The notes under the pieces were generated by a model. That model saw nothing but the letters and a program-made list of their open reading frames with translations. It was not told the origin of the DNA and did not search any database. Positions 9,735-21,900 of a stretch of DNA of 64,000 bases are shown here, one piece after another (within the stretch, counting starts at the first letter, position 1; each line of letters opens with the position of its first letter). Location: assembly GCA_946628415.1 (NCBI GenBank), contig CAMOWK010000002.1, positions 1 through 64,000 on the forward strand, given 5' to 3'. The position numbers and the translations under genes were made by a program. The stretch comes from an uncultured Lachnospiraceae bacterium (lineage in GTDB: Bacteria > Bacillota > Clostridia > Lachnospirales > Lachnospiraceae).

Positions 9735-9793
9735 AGAAAAAACAAGATTTTTTCACAGTTTTGTGTTATCATTACACTAACTATAGGTGTGCC
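9735..9793 (+). promoter_or_regulatory. Promoter/regulatory element shared with 40305-40363
   Basis: A 59-base stretch is nearly identical (about 51 of 59 positions by eye) to one upstream of the remnant gene at 40398. Its core is TTTTTTCACAGTTTTGTG followed by TATCAT, an extended -10 form (TGnTATnAT). Conservation of non-coding sequence between two loci implies function. Transcription would start about 50 bases before the ATG at 9830. Confidence 0.65.
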
Positions 9794-9829
9794 TATATTA
9801 ATTATAGTGCGAAAGAGAGGTGAGTCAGG

Positions 9830-11080
9830 ATGAATGAAAAAGAAAATATGGAAAAAATGAATCCTGACTTGCAGGATATTGAACAGTCCGGATTTGATCC
9901 GGAAACAGATGTTACTTCCACGGAAGGTTCTGATGTAGCAGCAAATGAAAAGATTTATGTTCCGTACGAAGAGGAAGCTCCGTACGAGGCAAGCCCTGAA
10001 AACGTAATGAACCTCGGCCACATCGGCAGCTTCGATGAACTCGACGAATCCATGGCCGGCGAAGAAGAGGAAGAGGAGGATGACGACGATAAGAAGCCAT
10101 TCATCTCGGCGAGGATGATCAAGATTGGGGCACTTATGATGCTCACAACGGTTGTGTTCATACTTGGGATTATCGCGTGGTTTTCGATGAGTAAAGAGGT
10201 TGGTGGAAATGGTATGGGTGTAACTGTCGGAAGCGACATGTTTAATCTTAAAACAACTGGTTCATCAGGATTATATGATTCTTTTATAGATGAAGTGGCT
10301 CCGGACAGATACGCTAATACAACTACAACAGAAGGTGCTCAGGGGATTAAATGGCGACTTGTAAAAAATACATCTGAAATGAATAATTTATATGATGGTG
10401 AAGGTGAACCGGATTTACCGGAGATTACTAAGCTTGAATCAGATGATTATGGACTCATACCAGGGGATAGAGGAACTCTTAAATTTTCTGTAGCCCCTAA
10501 ATCTAATAATGGAGTCACGGTTAAAGCCTTGGTCAATGTTACGGGTTATGAAGCTACTTTTGAAAGTCGTGATGACTTTAATTACAAAACGAATGATTCT
10601 CTTAGAGAGGTTAGTAATCCGGAAATTTTAGGATATATTTCATCTCATATCTTATTTTTTTACAAGGATTCGAATGATGAACTGCACCTTATTACAGATG
10701 ATGGATTTATAATAGATGCGCCTGCTGAAACTGAAGTTACTATTTATTGGGTTTGGGTTGCAACGTTAAGAGAAATAATCAATTCCAATATAGATGGATT
10801 GAACAGTTCTGTGGCATCAACAGAAGTTAAAAGAAACTTCTTTATAAATCCAGAAAACTTCCTTAAACCGACCGGTGAAGAAGATTTTGATGATATTTCT
10901 GTTGCAGAGGTAGATGACCTTGATAGCCTTGACGCAGCCATAGCAGCTAAACTTCCATTGGTTTCCGGTAGAAACTATGATTATTATGCAGCTATGTATA
11001 ATGATGCGGACCAGGCTATCGGCGATAAAACAAACTATATTCTTGTTGAACTTACAGCAGTTTCGGATAGTGGAGATTAA
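9830..11080 (+). CDS. Single-pass membrane protein with acidic cytoplasmic tail and TasA-like exterior
   Basis: The product has 416 residues. Residues 1-90 are acidic and presumably cytoplasmic, with a motif KIYVPYEEEAPYEASP followed by LGHIGSFDELDESM. A membrane helix at about 96-118 ends in IIAWFSMSKEV, a sequence typical of SipW-dependent TasA-like precursors. The rest is an extracellular beta-rich domain. GAGAGGTGA precedes the ATG. The tail motif recurs in the truncated gene at 40398. It is the first gene of a four-gene operon ending with a giant surface protein. A role as a membrane anchor or fibre subunit is inferred; no family of known function is recognised. Confidence 0.65.
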   Translation: MNEKENMEKMNPDLQDIEQSGFDPETDVTSTEGSDVAANEKIYVPYEEEAPYEASPENVMNLGHIGSFDELDESMAGEEEEEEDDDDKKPFISARMIKIGALMMLTTVVFILGIIAWFSMSKEVGGNGMGVTVGSDMFNLKTTGSSGLYDSFIDEVAPDRYANTTTTEGAQGIKWRLVKNTSEMNNLYDGEGEPDLPEITKLESDDYGLIPGDRGTLKFSVAPKSNNGVTVKALVNVTGYEATFESRDDFNYKTNDSLREVSNPEILGYISSHILFFYKDSNDELHLITDDGFIIDAPAETEVTIYWVWVATLREIINSNIDGLNSSVASTEVKRNFFINPENFLKPTGEEDFDDISVAEVDDLDSLDAAIAAKLPLVSGRNYDYYAAMYNDADQAIGDKTNYILVELTAVSDSGD

Positions 11081-11101
11081 TTTATTGCTGAGGTGAACGT
11101 A

Positions 11102-11836
11102 TTGAGGACTAGAAAGAAAAAAAAGAGAAGATTTCTCAAACAGTTTAATGGGCTTAACTTTAAGGATAAACTTTTGGTTGCGGGTGCCTGCCTTATGACT
11201 TTGGTTGCTCTAATGGCAATTCCGGTAATAGCGTGGTTTGCACATCAGAAGCAAGTTGTTACTATGGCAAAAATTGATTCTCCTGCAAAATTATCTTTAA
11301 AGTCAGGTGCCGGAGAAGATATAGTTAATTTTAAAATGTCCGGTATAGATGTTACTGAAGGCAGTCGTAAAGATTTTGTTTTCTGCGTTGAGGGTGAAGA
11401 TATATCCAGGTATAATATCCAGCTTGCTCATACAACTAATATTAATTTTACATATACCTTATATCAGGCAACGGAGGCTTCCACTGGTGTTGTATATATC
11501 AAAGAGGATGGAAATCCAGTTTATTATCAGAAAGCAGGGACTGCATTGGCAGGAGATTATGTTAATGCCAGATTTGATGACTCATCCTCTAGGAATATTG
11601 GAACGGACAGATATGATGAACCCAGTTATGATAAGGGTAATGAGAAAAGACAAAAGTTTGCTGAACCGCTTTATTGGCAGAATAGCACTCCAATAGTGGC
11701 TAATAATGCAGTTTACGATGAGGATGAAGATGAAAATGCGTTCCAGAATTTTTATATATTGGAAGTGAGTTGGGATGCAAGTGTTGTCAATGATAAAGAA
11801 ACTGATATGATTTATATTACAGCTCAGGTTAAGTGA
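11102..11836 (+). CDS. Single-pass membrane/fibre-like protein of the giant-protein operon
   Basis: The product has about 244 residues and a very basic N-terminus (RTRKKKKRRFLKQF). A hydrophobic segment follows, ending in PVIAWFAHQKQVVTMAKIDS, again the AWF-type end seen in TasA-like precursors. The remainder is exposed and rich in Asp, Asn and Tyr. I favour the TTG at 11102 because GAGGTG lies 6 bases upstream. The GTG at 11093 overlaps that binding site. The gap from the previous gene is about 20 bases, so translation is probably linked. The product is unidentified. It may be a subunit processed by the SipW-type peptidases at 32876 or 37593, which is inference. Confidence 0.6.
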   Translation: MRTRKKKKRRFLKQFNGLNFKDKLLVAGACLMTLVALMAIPVIAWFAHQKQVVTMAKIDSPAKLSLKSGAGEDIVNFKMSGIDVTEGSRKDFVFCVEGEDISRYNIQLAHTTNINFTYTLYQATEASTGVVYIKEDGNPVYYQKAGTALAGDYVNARFDDSSSRNIGTDRYDEPSYDKGNEKRQKFAEPLYWQNSTPIVANNAVYDEDEDENAFQNFYILEVSWDASVVNDKETDMIYITAQVK

Positions 11837-11888
11837 TCAATTTATGAATAGAATGGCAAGTAAAACTATGTAAGAAAGGAGGATGGCT

Positions 11889-12881
11889 GTGAAATCAATT
11901 ATAAAGTTTATTAGAAAGTATTGGATAATAGCATGTTTTGTAGCAGCAGCTGTTCTTCTCTCAGGAGTAGTAACATATGCTATATATACCCGCATTACTA
12001 TTGCAAAGAGAGTAGTGTCAACAAAAGCAAGCGAGGGTATTCCATTTACTTCAGATCATATGAATGCAAATGGAATGAGAAGTTATGAATCTTCATCTGA
12101 CAAAACATCGGATGTTCCGGTTGCTGTCCATGTATATAACTATGTATATCCAAGAGACGCTATATACAGAACCCAGGATACTGAATATGACCTCACGGCT
12201 ACTATCGGAACTATGGATGACAATGGCAACTTTACTGAGCTGAATGACAATTCAGCTATCTTAGCACTTGATAGTTTGAATTATACCATTTCGGATGGGA
12301 CAACAACTTTTAAGTTTGGAACGGCGGGAACCTCACATACATTCTCGAACTGCGTACTTTCCGGTCAGCAGGCAGATGTTGATTTGTTCAATGTTGTATT
12401 TGATAAGGTGGAATTGGGAGATACTCCGAATGAGTATTTTGTGAAGCTTGTTGCTGAACCATATGATAATGACCTTCCTGATCTTTATGGTTTTGTATCG
12501 GCAAGATATGCAAAGCAGTCTTCTACAGGTTGGAACGGCAGAGTAGAAGAACTTGATCCTAATAAGGATTATGATGGTTTCAATTACTATCTGGAAGGTA
12601 ATGGTAAGGGTAAGATTACATTTAAGTGGAATCCTACTTATGTAACGATAAATAAACAGTTCCTGAATAATGAGGAAGTAGTATTTGAAGGTGGGAATAC
12701 TCCGGTGAATGCCGGAAATGGAATGGTTTCTCTTACTATATCCGTTGATTCAACCGTAAGAAACAGATATGAAATACAGTTCTACAAAGTGGATTCATCC
12801 TTTGATTACAGTAAAGCGCAGGTAGAGAGTTATCTGCCTGATACACTTTCGGCTGATTGGGAACCTGACGAGCAGGATTAG
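11889..12881 (+). CDS. Single-pass surface protein of the giant-protein operon
   Basis: The product has about 330 residues. A short basic N-terminus precedes a membrane helix (about 12-35) ending VVTYAIYTRITIAKRVVSTK. A long extracellular region rich in Thr, Asp and Tyr follows, with no catalytic motif visible. AAGGAGG at 11876-11882 abuts the ATG at 11883 and is correctly spaced from the in-frame GTG at 11889, so GTG is the likelier start. It is third in the four-gene operon. The helix end resembles a SipW-type cleavage region only loosely. Function is unknown. An accessory or anchoring subunit for the giant protein encoded next is my inference. Confidence 0.58.
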   Translation: MKSIIKFIRKYWIIACFVAAAVLLSGVVTYAIYTRITIAKRVVSTKASEGIPFTSDHMNANGMRSYESSSDKTSDVPVAVHVYNYVYPRDAIYRTQDTEYDLTATIGTMDDNGNFTELNDNSAILALDSLNYTISDGTTTFKFGTAGTSHTFSNCVLSGQQADVDLFNVVFDKVELGDTPNEYFVKLVAEPYDNDLPDLYGFVSARYAKQSSTGWNGRVEELDPNKDYDGFNYYLEGNGKGKITFKWNPTYVTINKQFLNNEEVVFEGGNTPVNAGNGMVSLTISVDSTVRNRYEIQFYKVDSSFDYSKAQVESYLPDTLSADWEPDEQD

Positions 12882-12926
12882 AGCAATATTCTTTTTTAGA
12901 CATTAAAAGTGATACATGGTGAATAT

Positions 12927-15900
12927 ATGAAGAACATGAGCAGAAGAAAAAAGAATATTTTTACAAGAGCGGTGATAGTTATCGTTTCGGCGATGATGCT
13001 TATCGCTGCTTTTGGTGCGTTCAAATTGGTCGGAGATATGGAAGACAGCCGCTACTCCGCAAATGCAGCAGTTCCGGGTTCTGTCATAAATGCCAATAGG
13101 CCTATCAACTCTCTTCAGGAGCTTTATCAGTTCTCAGAGGATTATCAGAATAATCCTACCGCATGGCAGCGTGCCAGAGTAACAATCAATATAAATGGCG
13201 ATATTATTCTCGAGGAGAATCATTTCTTTGGCGGATCATCCAAGACATTTCAGCCTCTTGGAACTGAAGAATATCCATTTGGCGGAATAATCATCATAAG
13301 TACTATCGCAGGCATGGATCTGAATATATCTTCAGAAGTTCCGCTTTTTGATTATGTCATGGATTCTGTTGAGATAGTAAATGTAAATGGCGGCGGTCAG
13401 AGACTCAATCTTTCAAAACAAAACGGTGTCTCAAGTGGTGCTACCAAAGCTCTTTTTGCCAATAATGTAGTTCAGGATACAGTGGCAGGAACTACTCCTG
13501 CTGCATGGGATCTGACTGTAAGCGCTACAGGATCTTATTCAGGAATATTGGGTACGGTTGGAAATGGCAGTGATGCCGCAATAGCCAATCTTAATCTTAA
13601 ACTGAATTCCAATGCGGCTATAGCCGGTGACAACAGTGTTGGTCTTGTGTGCGGAACTATCAATAGTAATTCAACAGTAAATGCTGCCTTCGAGAGTACA
13701 GGCTCAGTTACTTCGGTTGACAGCATTACATCTGAAAGCAGCGCGGCAGGCGGATTTGTTGGTGAGATGGGGGCAGACTCCGTACTTAATATCATTTCAG
13801 GATCATATGAAATATCATCAGATGACAGAGAAATCTCTGCAAAAACTTATGCAGGAGGTTTAGTCGGAAAGAATGACGGCGGTATAGTTACGCTTAAGAC
13901 CTCTGCGGAGGCAGGAGAATCAAAATATCAGACAAGAGGTTCGATAAGTGGTGAAACTGCAGCCGGTGGTGTATTTGGTTATTACAGGATTTCATCGATT
14001 ACACAGAATAAATTCGATCCTTCATACTATGAAAGCAGTAGTGATGGATGTTCGCTGAACGGTGGAGTTGCCGGAGGAATAATAGGAATACTTGAGAGCA
14101 ATGGACTTGATGTATCTTATTCAGGTACGTCTTCGCAGGAACTTTCTGTAAAGTCGAAATTGATATCGGGTGTAGCTGTTAATAGCTATGGTGGAATTAT
14201 AGGTGAATATTCTAATACTGACTTAACAAAGACTCTTAATATTGAATATGTGAACTCCACTATGGAAAACAGTGGTTCATTTGGTGCATCGGCATATTAT
14301 GGCGGTGCTGTTGGACATATAGCAGGTAACAGCCCTGTATATGTTAAGGTTGACAATTTCTCACTTGATGCCAAATCAGGAGCAGGATCATGTAAGTACT
14401 TTGGCGGCGCTATAGGTGGCGCAGGTTCAAAGGGAAGCTTCATAGATGTTGGAAATATAGATGTAACAGTAGGAAATGGAACGAGTGATAAATACTCGGG
14501 CGGTGGCGTTCTGGGACAGCTCACTGAGGGTGTACTTAGACTCAGTGGTGTCACGAATATGACAGGGGCTGTCGCCAATGATGCCTCGACTTCTAATGGT
14601 CAGCTTGTCGGTGAACGAAAGAATGGCCTTGTTTTCGCGCCTGGAACAGGAGAAGACACGAATGCAGCTTATGAATCAGGATGGAAATTCGTAAGGTCCA
14701 CTACTGATGCATTCGCTGATGACGTAGGTTCCTGGGGTGAGGTTGTAAGAGTCTCTGATTCAAGTATCATTTCAACTGACATGACAGGACACTTCGTTAC
14801 AATCGCCGAAGCAGTTGAAGAGATGTCAACAGCGAATGATTTCGTAAAAACTGCACTCAATATTCAGCTTAATAACGGCAGTAATAAGGGTGCGCTTCAT
14901 TTTGAAGACTTAGTTAATTCTAAGAAATCAACACTGTTAGCGAGCACATCACTTGTGATTTCCGGAACCATAGATCTGTCCGGAACAGGTATAACCGGAT
15001 TTATGCGTGATGGTAAGGCATCTAGTGACGATGAGGTAGGCTATTTCATAGGAAAGCTTACCGGAGATTCGGGAGAGATAAAGCTTGCAGTCGGTGAGAG
15101 ATATGGTATGGTCGGTAACTCGCTGGTACCAGACACCGCTGCTACAGGAAGAGGCGCTATACATGGACATAAGTATAGCGGACTTTTCGCGCGTACCGGC
15201 GCAGGCGCTGAGATCGAGGATATGACTATCGACGGATATATGAATATAAGAGCAACCGTTGCGGATATGTCCATAGGAGGAGCAATAGCATATCTTAGGA
15301 ATAATCAGACACTTACGAATGTCAGTGCTGAAGAAACGATAGATTATTATCGTAGGGCTGGAAATAATCATTATGTAGGTGGCCTTATAGGAAGAACTTA
15401 TGCTGACGCAGGTAAAAAAGTATCTATTCTGGGCGATAGCTCAAACAAGACTCTGATTAAGCCGGAAATCATTATAACCGGTAACAGCGTGAGTAATGAT
15501 GCGGCAAATGTTTATCAGTCTTTTGGAGGACTGATAGGTTATATAGAATCTACGGCTGGATCTGTTTCAAATCAGACGGAAACAGAAATCAGCAACATTA
15601 TACTTTCGGCTACGGTGGATGCGTCAGGGGCAACTAGTGTTGACTGTGTATCTACTGCAGGACTTATAGCTGATATTGCTGCTAGTGGTACTGATACAAG
15701 AAAAATCACATTAAGTGATATTGATGTTAAAGATACTGTTATCAAGAATAAGTCGACCAGTAATACCGGCGGAATACTTGGCTACAGGTGGATTGGTGCA
15801 GATGTCGAATTTACTGATGTGGTGCTTGATCAGGGTGATGGAAATAATGAGATCAATACTACTGCTAAATATATAGCGGGGCTTGTATATAAGGCTACAG

Positions 15901-18900
15901 GTAACTGGGTAGTTAATGATGGCGGGATTACGATTAATTCGCTTGATATAAAGAATGGAGCAAATGCTGCTTCTCCAACAGGACTGGGTATAATCATTCA
16001 TGATGGATATAATTCAACAACCTCCGGAGTTTTCCTGGAAATGCTGTCACCTACGAGTTATTATCTTGCGGATAGTGGACTGACTATACCTGATATGTCT
16101 GGTAACGGAAAAATATATGATGAGCTTGTTGCCTGCCTTTCGTCGGGTGCCGATGGTATTCTTACGAATGGTACCGCAGGTGTTATTTCCTATGCTACGG
16201 ATGGAGAGTATTCCATGAGCGGCGCAGGAACAAGAAACAGCTACAACAACGTTTACAATACTACAGTAGTTAATAACAGATCTAGGTATTACTACAATGT
16301 GGATAGAAACTCTATAGATGATAGTGATGACAGCTATTGTTTGTTGCTGTGGAGTTTGAACAGATATGCGATAAGCAACATCAAACGTTGTTTTGTGAAT
16401 CCATTCAGTAATAATGTGTTGAGCGGAACATTTGATCTGGAACATATATCTTATTACCCTATTGATATATCGAGCGATGTGTCATTAGAGGATGCAGAAA
16501 TAATCTTCTACAATGCTGATATTGAGGAAACAGAAACAGATTCTAATACAAAAAGATCTACAAGAGACGGAGAATCCCAGCATTATCTTATGCATATGGG
16601 ACTTTTCAAGAATGTCTCTGCAAAGATTACAACAACCGGTGAAGTAACTATAGGTGGTTCAGTAGGAACCAACAGCACTTATTCCGGTGCTTTGATATGC
16701 GGAAATCTTTCAGGGTCATTAATAACTGATAAAGATGGATTAATAACCCTGGGATATTATATAAGAAGACCTAAAAAGATAAGCAAACCATTGGAACTTG
16801 CTGATATCACGGGCAATGAAGATGAAAGATTCTTATTGATTAACTCAATCAGCAGTAGGGCTATTCTCAATCTGAATGGTGTATGTTTGAATGAGAATCT
16901 AGAATATGATACTTCTGGGAATAATACTTATGCCAGCAGTTTGATCGGAAATGTAGTTGGTGAGGGAATCAATCTTAAGTTTTCAAATATTGTGCTTGAC
17001 GCCAGAAACAATGATAATGCAGTCACCGGCTTGACTGATATCTATGACACAGATAAATCAATTTTTAAACATGCTACATTGCTCAATAAGTATGATGTAG
17101 ATTCAACTTCGGTTGCTGTATATAACTTTGCAGAAGACGAAGATTGGAGTGGTTCTACCCATGATGGCTATGTTACATATGGAAAAGAATTATCAGATTC
17201 TATAATGTATGAAGATGAAGAAAAGCAATATTATGATGATTTCAGGCATTATATCAATCCTGTATCTGTACCATCCGATTCGGAATATGCTGCCGGTTTC
17301 AGTACTGATTTCCTGCCATATGTAAGATATTATTCTGATACTGTTTCCGGAGCACCTTCAGGTGATGATATAGAATATATGCTTCGAGAAATCAAGGTAA
17401 ATGTATTGCCGACTGACCTTTCAGTGGGCTGTGGTACTTATGATGATCCATATGTTATATCAGGTAGAAAACAGTTAGAGTATCTGGCAAATATGATTGA
17501 TGATACAGATGTTATTCGTGGTGTCAGACTACCTGTTAAGGCTAATAAAGATACTCACTGGTGTAAAGATTTATCAGATACTACAACATGTGCATTTTTC
17601 ACTGAAGATGGAGCAGGAAATTATACATCTCCTGATTCGGCGGATACATGGGGCAAGGATGAAGTACGTAAATATCTTGTAAATGCTTATTATCAGGTAG
17701 ATAGTTCCATAGAATTAAGTAATAAATTTGTCGGTCTCGGTGCTTATGACAGTGAATACGCATTTAAGGGTGTGATCGTCGGAAAGACTGACGGTATTAC
17801 AATAACCAACAAGTCAATCGTTCCATTTATAAAAGTCAGTAACGGAAGTGTAGTTAAGGATTTGACGATTTCTGTAAATGTTGGAACGAATAGTATGCTT
17901 ACTTCCAGTCCATCTACCAGTAGTAGCATATACTCATATGGAAATGACGGATATTTATATGGTGGTGTAATAGGTAAGATTATGGGCGGAGACAATGTGA
18001 TCGATAATGTTTCTGTTACAATTAATCTCAATAACAGTGGTAAGAGTCTTATCAAGGTTAGTGATAAGTATCTTTATAATGTTGGCGGTTATGTAGGTGC
18101 AGTTGTAAATGGCGGACTTATATTCAGGAATATGTCTACGGCAAACTTTGATCCGTCGATGCTTTGGGTAAATGCTACAAATAATGCATCAGGAACTAAT
18201 TTTGCTGCAGCTGACAATACTAAGCATCTTTACATAAACCCATATATTGGTAGAGTTATCAATGGTTATGCCATAAATGAAACAACTACTTATAGTGGTG
18301 ATACAGAAACATATACACTGAATAACAGCACCAAGAATTATCAGATAGCAGATGTCAAGGTCGGAGTCTCAGATTCGGAAAAGTTGTCGTATGATACTTT
18401 TGATAGTATGAATAGGGTTAATATTCCGAATGGACAGTCACTGTTTATACTTTCGCTTATAACACAGTCAGGTGCCGGAACTGCAGAGACCGCTGCTGGG
18501 GATTATAAGTATGGTGTAGGTTATGATGGAACTAATCGCTACAATACTAACAGTGCTGCTTTGAAAGTTGCAACACATGTGGCAAAATATGACAAAGTCG
18601 GAAATGCTACTTATTCAGATAAGTCCGGTGATTATGCACTTGCTTCAAAGGATACAAATATCAGTAAGAATGCTATACCTTATATCATCTATCACTATAC
18701 AAAGAAAGACAGTGGCAATAATTTTCCTGCAAGAATGATGACAGGAAAAACTGAGTTTATGAGATTGTCAACTGCAGATTCGACCTATAATTTACCGGTT
18801 AGTTTTAGAGGTATTGGATCGATTTGTTTCGGTGGTAATGCGCAGGCTACTGATAATCCATATCAGATGCATATATACGGATTTGATGGCAATTCTGCGA

Positions 18901-21900
18901 CCATAAAGCTTAATACAGTATTTAACGCTTTTATAGAAAAATATGATAATTATGCGACCAAAGTATATGGAAGTGCTAATATCAACTCAGGAATAGGCTT
19001 GTTCAATGTGTTAGTGCAGAAACCATATTCAAATTCAACTTCTTACAAATTAGATGATGGTTACTATATAGGTAAGTTTACTTTGACAGGAGAAGTAAGT
19101 GTCACTGAATATAGTGACACAGGAGCTGCACAAACTGGCGATCTTGCTACCGGCCAAAACGGTAATTCAAGAAATCGATTCACAGTCGGTGGTTTGACAG
19201 GTGGTATCTTACCTGGGGGATATGTAAACCTTTATGATCTTGACCTGAATGATCTTAAACTCACAGGAACAACATATGTTGCAGGCTATATTGGAAGAAA
19301 TAATATAACGGAAAAAGATGGGAAAAAGGGTGATGGCAGCAGTAAAATATATGTAAATGGCTGTGATACTACTGCTACTATTATTTCAGGTTCTAACGGA
19401 TGTTGCGGCGGTATTGTAGGAGGAAGTATATCCGGATATCCAAGCATTTATGTTAATACAGCCCCACTGAAATCTGGAGATACTCATTCTGCTGGTGATG
19501 ATGGATATTATAAGACCACAATGGAACTGTCCATATCGTGTGATTCAGGTACAGTTCAAAGTGGAATTGGCGGAATTATAGGTACATTAAGAAATGGCTA
19601 CGGCGTAGTATTCTGGATCAATAATGTTACAGTCAAAGGTTGTGGAACTAATAAAGGATTTATTAATAATTTAACTTCATCCTCAACAAATAAATGGTAC
19701 CAGGGAGCAGGTGGACTTTTTGGATTTGCAAGAAAAGCTGATTCAATAATCGTTACTAATTGTGAAATTGTTAATTTGAATGTTCAATCTATATATGCCG
19801 GAGGATTATTTGGCAATATTGATTTCTTTGATGATAATGCTGATTATGGAACATCACCTGTTATCAAGATTGCAAACTGTAAGATTAAATCAGATAGTTC
19901 ATCAGAATATTCAATTATTGGTATAAAGGGTGCAGGTGGTATCACAGGTCAGTTCACATCATCCAAGGCTTATGATATGACTGTTACAGGCTATGATGGA
20001 AATCCGTACAACTATGACGTTGATGGCTGTGAGGTTTCAAATTATACTATCTCTCAAACTGGAACTGCAAATGACCTTTGTGGAGCAGGCGGTTTGTTTG
20101 GTTTTGCAAGAGCAACGTACGTTTCAGCATCTGATTTTAAGATGAGAACGATCGTAAACACGAGTGTCCATGATTGTATTATCAAGACTGATGGTTCACA
20201 GAGCAATCATGGTATGGGTGCTATCATCGGATGTGTTCCGACTATAAATTCCAATGCCGGCAACTCTGGAAATGTAGTTATAGATGATACTCTTACACCG
20301 AAAAGCACAGCCAAAGCGTGCGGTAATGTCGGTGCTTATAATATTGCATGTTATAACAATTCATTTGCATATAATGGTACCGGAACATCTGCAAAGTGTG
20401 GTAACTTCGTTGGACAGTCAAATGGATCGACGTTCAAGATCGTAGGATTTACCAGAAAGAATAATACTAAATCGGGTTCTCCTCTTACTGCTGACTATGG
20501 TGGAACAGTAACGACTTCCTATGTCATAGATGCTGATTACCTGAATATAAGTACAGGAAATCAACATGGTACATCTATGGCAGTTGGTTTTGACAATGGT
20601 ACTAATGTTGGCGAAGGCGCGGCAAAGAATTATTTCCCATATGTAACGGTTAGTCCAAATGTGCCTATGGGAACGGACGGAACAAACACCAATTTCCTTA
20701 CCGGCGATGGTATGGATCTGGTCAATGATTCACCGATTGCAAAGATAATCACTGCAGAGAATACAGGAACTGCAGCAGACAACAGAATAGCTTATAAGAC
20801 GGTTTCGGATACAGATATAGGTATCGTTAATCAGATGATTGCCTGGGGTGAAGATGAAACTGCAGACCATGATATCAAGCTTACTACATATTTCACAGAG
20901 ATGGGTACGCCAAGCGGATATCAGGGTGATGACTTCCCGATAATTGCTATCGGTGGTGGTGAGTCTACTTCAGGATATAGCAGTTACATAAATGCTTATA
21001 TTCGTACGCTTACCAATACACAGGATAGTTATGTAAGGAATACGAGCGGTAAGTTCAATATTGATATTTATCCATGCCAGTGTATAGACGGAGTTTATCA
21101 GAAGGTTGAAGGCGATGGCATAGAAGCAGGCTTCAAGCTTGATACAGGCTCAGGTACGTATTTCATGGATGATGAAAATGCAGACTCGGTAGCCGGAAAT
21201 AATCAGTTCTCCATGATCGATATCAGTTTCCTTGATCCTACTGATAGTGAAAAGGTTGCATATCATTTGTATGTACCTGTACTTACAAAGAAGACTCTTA
21301 AATTCGATTTCAGTTCGTCAGCACTTCTGGGATCTGAATATGAGATGAGTGATTATATTGATAAATTCCCTGACGAGTGGGGCGATACATCTAAACTTGC
21401 AGCGGGATTTGATTCCTGGCAGACTATGCTTGTCCAATATGATTATCCTATGGATGAGATCAACAAATTCCTTAATACAGGAAAGGGACTTGATTGGAAT
21501 ATAGCTAAGGAATTGCAGTTTAAGTATAATGGTAATAAGTCTCTTGATGAATCTACCCAGTTCGTACTTCTTGACAATAACAACAATGTGGATAAGGCAT
21601 ATTACATTTCGAAAGATGATATTGTTACTGAAACTAATTCTGTAGGTAATAAGTATGATGTAATCAAATTTGAAGACTTCACATCAGAAAATGGTGGAGA
21701 GTATGATCCACAGACATTAAATGATATCGCGGACAAGTTACTTGAATATTCTATGGATACAGCAGGTTCATATATGCTCTGCGATAATCAGGAACTTCAT
21801 GAAGATGCTGTAATCTATGCTTATGATAGTCTGGGCGAGAATAAGCTTTACTTTAAGCCGGCATCAGGTTCGGGTGATAAGTTCAAGATAGAAGTTACGG

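Noticed and set aside
9608..10239. Minus-strand frames at the start of the giant-protein operon
   Set aside because: They overlap the conserved promoter element and an evident plus-strand gene, and lack start signals.
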